A DNA stretch of 36,524 bases. It comes from an uncultured Aeromonas sp. (GTDB lineage Bacteria; Pseudomonadota; Gammaproteobacteria; Enterobacterales; Aeromonadaceae). The notes under the pieces were generated by a model, which did not search any database, was not told the origin of the DNA, and saw only the letters and a list, made by a program, of their open reading frames with translations. The number at the start of each line of letters is the position of its first letter. The first letter of the stretch is position 1. The position numbers were made by a program, and so were the translations under genes. Below, in pieces: positions 32,503-36,524 of this stretch. The stretch spans positions 1-36,524 of the forward strand of contig CAMFLW010000020.1 in assembly GCA_945957575.1 (NCBI GenBank), given 5' to 3'.

Positions 32503-33177
32503 TCAAGCCTGCTTGGCCAACGGCTCGCTGCCTTTGCCACGACCCTCTTTGGCCAGTGCCTTCACATTTCCTTTCCCCTCGACGGGCACGCTCTCCAGCT
32601 CCTGATTGGCTGGTAGTGCTGCGGGAGAGCTGGCAGAGCTCTCATCCGGACGAGAGTGACCGATAAAGTTGCCTCCCTTGCTGATGGAGAGGCTGCCACC
32701 CTTGAAGGTCCCCTGCATGCGGCCACTCTCGAGTATTTCGACTTCGGCGGCAGAACAGGTGCCATCCAGCAGGCCATTGATGATAACGTATGGAGCCTTC
32801 ACCTCTCCCTCGACACGGCCACCCGCCATGATGCGCAGGATCCCGTCGCTCAGCACTATGGTGCCGACCAGCACACCACGCACCTCCAGATCTCCCTCAA
32901 GCTGCAACTCCCCCTTGAAGCGGGCCCCTGCGGCGATAACAGTTGCCTTTCCCGGCTCTGAGCCCCCGCTCTTGGCTTTTCGTCCAAACATTCCGAATCT
33001 CTCCCCCAACCAGACAAACAGAACCAGCGGCATGGGCACCACTGGCCATAAATAGGCATCCAACCCCAGCACATAGAGCAGCAGTGCCGCTCCCCAGCAG
33101 AGCCAGACCAGATAGAGAAGGTCGCTACGCTCCCGCTCCTGCAGGTGGCATCGCCACCTGATCGCCATCTCTCTCAT
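32503..33177 (-). CDS. Bactofilin (polymer-forming, DUF583) with N-terminal membrane segments
   Basis: A 224-residue protein. Two hydrophobic segments (about 20-38 and 44-58) precede a bactofilin beta-helix domain at about 75-165. The repeats are visible as short strands (FKGELQLEGDLEVRG, VLVGTIVLSDGILRIMAGG, RVEGEVKAPYVIINGLLDG). The C-terminal tail is Lys/Gly/Glu-rich and probably disordered. Bactofilins polymerise without nucleotide and act in cell shape or as scaffolds. The ATG at 33177 has AAGGG seven bases upstream. It is divergent from phoP. Confidence 0.85.
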   Translation of the reverse strand: MREMAIRWRCHLQERERSDLLYLVWLCWGAALLLYVLGLDAYLWPVVPMPLVLFVWLGERFGMFGRKAKSGGSEPGKATVIAAGARFKGELQLEGDLEVRGVLVGTIVLSDGILRIMAGGRVEGEVKAPYVIINGLLDGTCSAAEVEILESGRMQGTFKGGSLSISKGGNFIGHSRPDESSASSPAALPANQELESVPVEGKGNVKALAKEGRGKGSEPLAKQA

Positions 33178-33325
33178 CACCACACCCTTTGCAGCATGGC
33201 CAGTCAGCAAATGCCGATGCGATGGCCATCGATAACAACATGCTCGGGATAGACGACCAATCGGAGGAAACCCTGAAGCCCGGGTGATTCAGTCCCGATA
33301 CAGCCGGGATGCATTAGGATTCGAA

Positions 33326-33354
33326 TTGACTCAAAGCGACATACACTTTCTAAT
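33326..33354 (+). promoter_or_regulatory. phoPQ promoter
   Basis: TTGACT (33326-33331) and TCTAAT (33349-33354) with exactly 17 bases between them form a good sigma70 promoter. It lies 33 bases upstream of the phoP start. No clear PhoP box (GTTTA direct repeat) is seen in front of it. Confidence 0.65.
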
Positions 33355-33386
33355 TGACAGTCTGAACCCCTATGACCGTTCACATC

Positions 33387-34061
33387 ATGAAAATTCTGTT
33401 GGTCGAAGACGACAAGCTGCTCAATCACCACCTCTCCTCCCTGCTAACCGAGGCCAACAATCAGGTCTTCAGCACCGATCAGGCCGAAATTGCATTGCAC
33501 TATGCCGCCGACTACCCCATTGATGTGGCGATCATCGATCTCGGTCTGCCCGATATGGATGGCTTGCAACTGATCCGCGAGCTGCGCGAGAAGCAGATCC
33601 CCTTCCCTATCATTGTGCTGACCGCTCGCGGCAACTGGCAAGACAAGGTCGAAGGACTGGAGGCTGGCGCCGATGACTATCTGGTCAAACCGTTCCAGAA
33701 GGATGAGCTGCTGGCCAGACTCAATGCGCTGGTGCGCCGCAGCGCCGGTTTTATCTCCCCCCGAGTGAAGGCCGGTCATTACGAGCTGGATCTCTCCCGC
33801 AAGGAGCTGGCCATCGGCGGGGAAGTGACCATGCTGACCAGCTTCGAATACCTGATTCTGGAGTACCTGATGCGCAACGCCCGTCAGGTGGTCTCCAAGC
33901 AGCAACTGCTCGATCAGCTCTATGGCGATGGCGAAGGAGACCCCAACACCATAGAGGTGATGGTGAGCCGTCTGCGCAAGAAGCTGGATCCGGAAGGGAC
34001 GATTCAACCCATCTCCACCATCCGACGTCAGGGCTACATCTTCAACCTCTCCTGTAACTGA
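33387..34061 (+). CDS. phoP: Two-component response regulator PhoP
   Basis: A 224-residue OmpR-class regulator (E. coli PhoP 223). The receiver domain has Glu7-Asp8-Asp9, the phospho-acceptor Asp51 (IIDLGLPDMDGL), Thr79 and Lys101. The C-terminal winged helix carries LTSFEYLILEYLM and VMVSRLRKKL. The GNWQDKVEGLEAGADDYLVK block is close to E. coli PhoP. The start at 33387 fits the family (MKILLVEDD); the binding site is weak. The stop overlaps the phoQ start by one base. In relatives it controls responses to low Mg2+ and antimicrobial peptides. Confidence 0.92.
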   Translation: MKILLVEDDKLLNHHLSSLLTEANNQVFSTDQAEIALHYAADYPIDVAIIDLGLPDMDGLQLIRELREKQIPFPIIVLTARGNWQDKVEGLEAGADDYLVKPFQKDELLARLNALVRRSAGFISPRVKAGHYELDLSRKELAIGGEVTMLTSFEYLILEYLMRNARQVVSKQQLLDQLYGDGEGDPNTIEVMVSRLRKKLDPEGTIQPISTIRRQGYIFNLSCN

Positions 34062-35443
34062 TGCTGTTTCAACTGCCGCGCGCCATCAAGATGATCCGCA
34101 GATCCCTGCACATCGAACTGCTGCTCAGCTCGCTGCTGGTCATTGCACTGATCATGGGATTTGCCGTCTATGCCCTCTACCTTGGCCACGTCGAGGAGCA
34201 GAGCCAGAAGGCCAGCGCCCGAATGCAGGAGAACCTGGCCAAGATTTTGTCCTCAACCGAGCCAGACAATGGCGGCCCGACCGATTTCAGCAATATCTCC
34301 CGCAACGTGGTCGATGCAGATCTCGACACCCTGATTTGCCGTGCAGATGGCGAGCAGATCTGGTCTAGCCTGCACATGCCGGAAGTCGTCAAGGCCAAGG
34401 AGGGGATCTGTGGCGATCTGATGCAGTATCTGGGAGGGATGGATCTCGACTACTTCTTCAAGAAGCACACCATCAAGAACGGCGAGAGCTACTTCGTCTA
34501 CAGCCTGCGTTTTATCCGCAATCCTGGCAACGGCACCACCGCCTACTACGTGGTGATGATCGACTCGGCCAAACGCTATCACGCCGAATCTCTCGCCTAT
34601 CTCAGCCATATCGCTCGTCAAGCTGTGCTTGCCTACATGCTGCTGGCCAGCCTGCTGCTGCTCACGACTTACTGGAGCCTCGGCTCCCTGCGGACCATTG
34701 CCCGCCAGATCGATGACATTCGCTCCGGCAAGCTGGACTCCCTCTCCAGCGACTTCGAACAGGAGCTCACCCCGCTCACCGAGTCGGTCAACCAACTGCT
34801 GGAGAACGAACGGCAGCAAACCCAGCGCTACCAGCACGCCTTGAACGATCTCGCTCACAGTCTGAAAACCCGGCTGGCGCTGATCCAGATGACCACCCGC
34901 GAACTGGAGCTGGGCCGCGAGATCCACGACAACATCAACGAGCAGATCCTCACCATGGATCAGATGATCCAGTACCAGCTCAGACGCGCCGTCACCGGCC
35001 GCCAACGCCTTGCCAGCAAGGGCACCGAGCCGGTGCCGCTCATCGAGAAGCTGCTCGCCAGCCTGACCAAGGTTTATCGTCACAAAAAACTGCAAACCCA
35101 CTTCCAGTTCGACGACGACGCCCTGTTCCACGGCGAGCAGGGGGACTTGATGGAGCTGATGGGCAACCTGCTCGACAACGCCTGCAAGTTTGCCATCAGC
35201 GAGGTGCGAGTCACCCTGCGCCGTCATCTCGACCGTCTGCACATCGAAGTGGAAGATGATGGCCCGGGTATTGATCCGGCCAAATCCGAACAGATCTTTC
35301 AGCGCGGCGTGCGAGCAGACAGCTCACCCGGCCAGGGCATCGGGCTGGCGGTGGTGACCGAGATTGTCCACAGCTACGGCGGCCAGATCCGGGTCGAAGA
35401 GTCCCCGCTGGGTGGCGCCCGCTTTACCCTGGACCTGCCCTGA
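34061..35443 (+). CDS. phoQ: Sensor histidine kinase PhoQ
   Basis: A 460-residue kinase. TM1 is at about 18-42, a periplasmic sensor at about 43-185, TM2 at about 189-208, then HAMP-like, DHp and ATPase domains. The phospho-acceptor His266 lies in DLAHSLKTRLAL; the E. coli motif is HSLKTPLA, so the usual Pro is Arg here. The N box is NLLDNACKF, G1 DDGPGI and G2 GQGIGLAV. The sensor has no acidic Asp/Glu run like the E. coli EDDDDAE patch but contains two cysteines (93 and 117). It is coupled to phoP by a TGATG overlap. Confidence 0.9.
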   Translation: MLFQLPRAIKMIRRSLHIELLLSSLLVIALIMGFAVYALYLGHVEEQSQKASARMQENLAKILSSTEPDNGGPTDFSNISRNVVDADLDTLICRADGEQIWSSLHMPEVVKAKEGICGDLMQYLGGMDLDYFFKKHTIKNGESYFVYSLRFIRNPGNGTTAYYVVMIDSAKRYHAESLAYLSHIARQAVLAYMLLASLLLLTTYWSLGSLRTIARQIDDIRSGKLDSLSSDFEQELTPLTESVNQLLENERQQTQRYQHALNDLAHSLKTRLALIQMTTRELELGREIHDNINEQILTMDQMIQYQLRRAVTGRQRLASKGTEPVPLIEKLLASLTKVYRHKKLQTHFQFDDDALFHGEQGDLMELMGNLLDNACKFAISEVRVTLRRHLDRLHIEVEDDGPGIDPAKSEQIFQRGVRADSSPGQGIGLAVVTEIVHSYGGQIRVEESPLGGARFTLDLP

Positions 35444-35544
35444 TCCCGGATGGTCGCGGCCACGGGCCCTCTGCCACCCACTTCACCAACCTCCCCAGGG
35501 TTAAAAAATCCAGCCCGGTACCGCCCAATTCAGCAATATGCTAT

Positions 35545-35572
35545 CGAGATGCTTGAGATGTGATGCATCTCG
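35545..35572. promoter_or_regulatory. Inverted repeat upstream of yqhA
   Basis: CGAGATGC (35545-35552) and GCATCTCG (35565-35572) form a perfect 8-bp dyad with a 12-base spacer that itself repeats GAGATG. It lies 55-82 bases upstream of yqhA and could be an operator or a leader hairpin. Confidence 0.4.
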
Positions 35573-35626
35573 GTTAAGCTATGGCCGACTCGTTTGTTAA
35601 CCATTTGATGGACCTGTAATCACACT

Positions 35627-36115
35627 ATGGAAAACATGTTTGAAAGATTGATGTACGCATCCCGCTGGATCATGGCCCCCATCTATCTTGGGCTCAGCCT
35701 CATACTGCTGGCACTGGGAGTGAAATTCTTTCAGGAGATCCTCCATATCCTGCCCAACATACTGGAGATGAAAGAGGTGGATCTGGTGTTGGTCACCCTG
35801 TCACTGATCGATATCACCCTGGTGGGGGGACTTATCGTGATGGTGATGTTTTCCGGCTATGAGAACTTCGTCTCGCGCCTCGATGTGGGGGATGAGAGCG
35901 ACAAACTGGTGTGGCTCGGCAAGCTCGATGCCGGCTCCCTGAAAAACAAGGTCGCCGCCTCCATCGTCGCCATCTCCTCCATTCACCTGCTCAAGGTGTT
36001 TATGAATGCCGAAAACCTCCCCAACGACAAGATCAAGTGGTACCTGCTGATCCACATCACCTTTGTCCTATCCGCCTTTGCCATGGGCTATCTGGATAAA
36101 CTGACCCGCAAATAG
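35627..36115 (+). CDS. yqhA: UPF0114 family inner-membrane protein YqhA
   Basis: A 162-residue membrane protein with four hydrophobic helices (about 15-35, 55-78, 105-125, 135-155). It is very close to E. coli YqhA (164) over its whole length: [59 protein letters not shown]. The function is not established. It is placed 183 bases after phoQ with its own upstream dyad, so it is probably a separate transcript. Confidence 0.93.
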   Translation: MENMFERLMYASRWIMAPIYLGLSLILLALGVKFFQEILHILPNILEMKEVDLVLVTLSLIDITLVGGLIVMVMFSGYENFVSRLDVGDESDKLVWLGKLDAGSLKNKVAASIVAISSIHLLKVFMNAENLPNDKIKWYLLIHITFVLSAFAMGYLDKLTRK

Positions 36116-36134
36116 GCCAATACAGGTGGCAGTA

Positions 36135-36168
36135 ATCTGCCCAATCAACCGGCGTTGATTGGGCAGAT
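36135..36168 (+). terminator. Hairpin after yqhA
   Basis: A perfect 15-bp stem (ATCTGCCCAATCAAC, 36135-36149, with its complement at 36154-36168) and a 4-base loop begin 20 bases after the stop. No T run follows. Confidence 0.7.
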
Positions 36169-36199
36169 CAAACCACCACTCTTCATTGTCGAGGCCACG

Positions 36200-36524
36200 A
36201 TGATCCGCCCATTATCCGCCACCGATCTGGATGCCGCCGTCGAGCTCTGGTATCAGACTTCGGTGCAAGCCCACGACTTTATTCCCGCCGCCTTTTGGCA
36301 TGAGCAACAGGCAGCGATGCGGGACATCTATCTGCCCGCCAGCAAGAGCTGGGTCTATGAGGAGGATGGACAGCTACTGGGCTTTATCTCCTGGTATCAG
36401 GGCTCTGTCGCCGCGCTGTTTATCTCCCCAGATCACCAATCACACGGGCTGGGTCGCCAACTGCTCGAACACCTCAAAGCCCAATATGACCGGCTCGAGT
36501 TGACGGTCTACGCCGAAAATGAGC
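36200..36524 (+). CDS. GNAT family N-acetyltransferase (YjaB-like), 5' part
   Basis: The first 108 residues of a gene that runs off the window. It begins MIRPLSATDLDAAVELWYQT and carries the acetyl-CoA site ALFISPDHQSHGLGRQLLEH (Q-x-H-G-L-G in place of R/Q-x-x-G-x-G/A), followed by LTVYAENE. The layout (THDF-like QAHDFIPAAFW, then LFI-P, then N-E) resembles E. coli YjaB. The substrate is unknown. The ATG at 36200 follows GAGG. Confidence 0.82.
   Translation, partial: MIRPLSATDLDAAVELWYQTSVQAHDFIPAAFWHEQQAAMRDIYLPASKSWVYEEDGQLLGFISWYQGSVAALFISPDHQSHGLGRQLLEHLKAQYDRLELTVYAENE

Noticed and set aside
33178..33386. Search for a PhoP box (GTTTA repeat with 5-base spacing) in the bactofilin/phoP region
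   Set aside because: No convincing pair of half-sites was found, so direct PhoP autoregulation is not claimed.
34253..35242. 329-codon minus-strand frame over phoQ
   Set aside because: It is a shadow of phoQ, whose kinase motifs are intact.

Overview
The window reads as chromosomal DNA of a GC-rich gammaproteobacterium, most likely Aeromonas or a close relative. Many proteins are recognisable orthologues of Escherichia coli proteins (RimO, DeoD, RlmF, NlpC, CnoX, Lpp, RibB, PurU, ClsA, CydDC, RcsF, TrmO, PhoPQ, YqhA), but their order is not enterobacterial. The genus is an inference from overall gene content. No plasmid, prophage, CRISPR array or intact insertion sequence is visible.

Layout. 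Bases 1-1700 hold the end of an SDF-type Na+ symporter and a three-gene unit: a DUF134 DNA-binding protein, a NifX/NafY-like protein with a Cys/His-rich tail, and a small membrane protein with a CxC motif. Bases 1796-4590 hold a GAF/HD-GYP protein and rimO. Bases 4717-7410 hold a Crp/Fnr-type regulator facing a deoD-MFS transporter operon. Bases 7500-8660 are a decay zone with remnants of two transposases on either side of tRNA-Ser(CGA). Bases 8662-13075 hold an L,D-transpeptidase, a DUF481 outer-membrane protein, a DASS anion symporter and a MaoC-like hydratase. Bases 13319-17144 hold rlmF, nlpC, a phosphopantetheinyl transferase coupled to cnoX, and lpp. Bases 17369-19366 hold ribB with an FMN riboswitch, and purU. 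Bases 19446-24464 hold a DUF945 protein, clsA, a YceB-like protein, a GNAT protein and a lytic transglycosylase. Two tRNA-Gly genes lie at 24736-24899, followed by cydDC, rcsF, a DUF488 gene, an SDR epimerase, trmO and a cytochrome b561. A membrane-anchored bactofilin is divergent from phoPQ. The window ends with yqhA and the start of a GNAT gene.

How the genes work together. Envelope functions dominate: peptidoglycan work (L,D-transpeptidase, NlpC, lytic transglycosylase), outer-membrane lipoproteins (Lpp, RcsF), cardiolipin synthesis, envelope sensing (PhoPQ, RcsF) and a bactofilin. A second theme is redox and cofactor metabolism: cydDC for cytochrome bd assembly, cytochrome b561, ribB, purU and the NifX-like unit. 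Most convergent gene pairs are separated by strong hairpins that can act as shared terminators.

The least explained parts are the DUF134/NifX-like/small membrane protein unit, whose promoter is bracketed by a palindromic operator, the divergent bactofilin-phoPQ region with an atypical PhoQ, and the transposase graveyard around tRNA-Ser.
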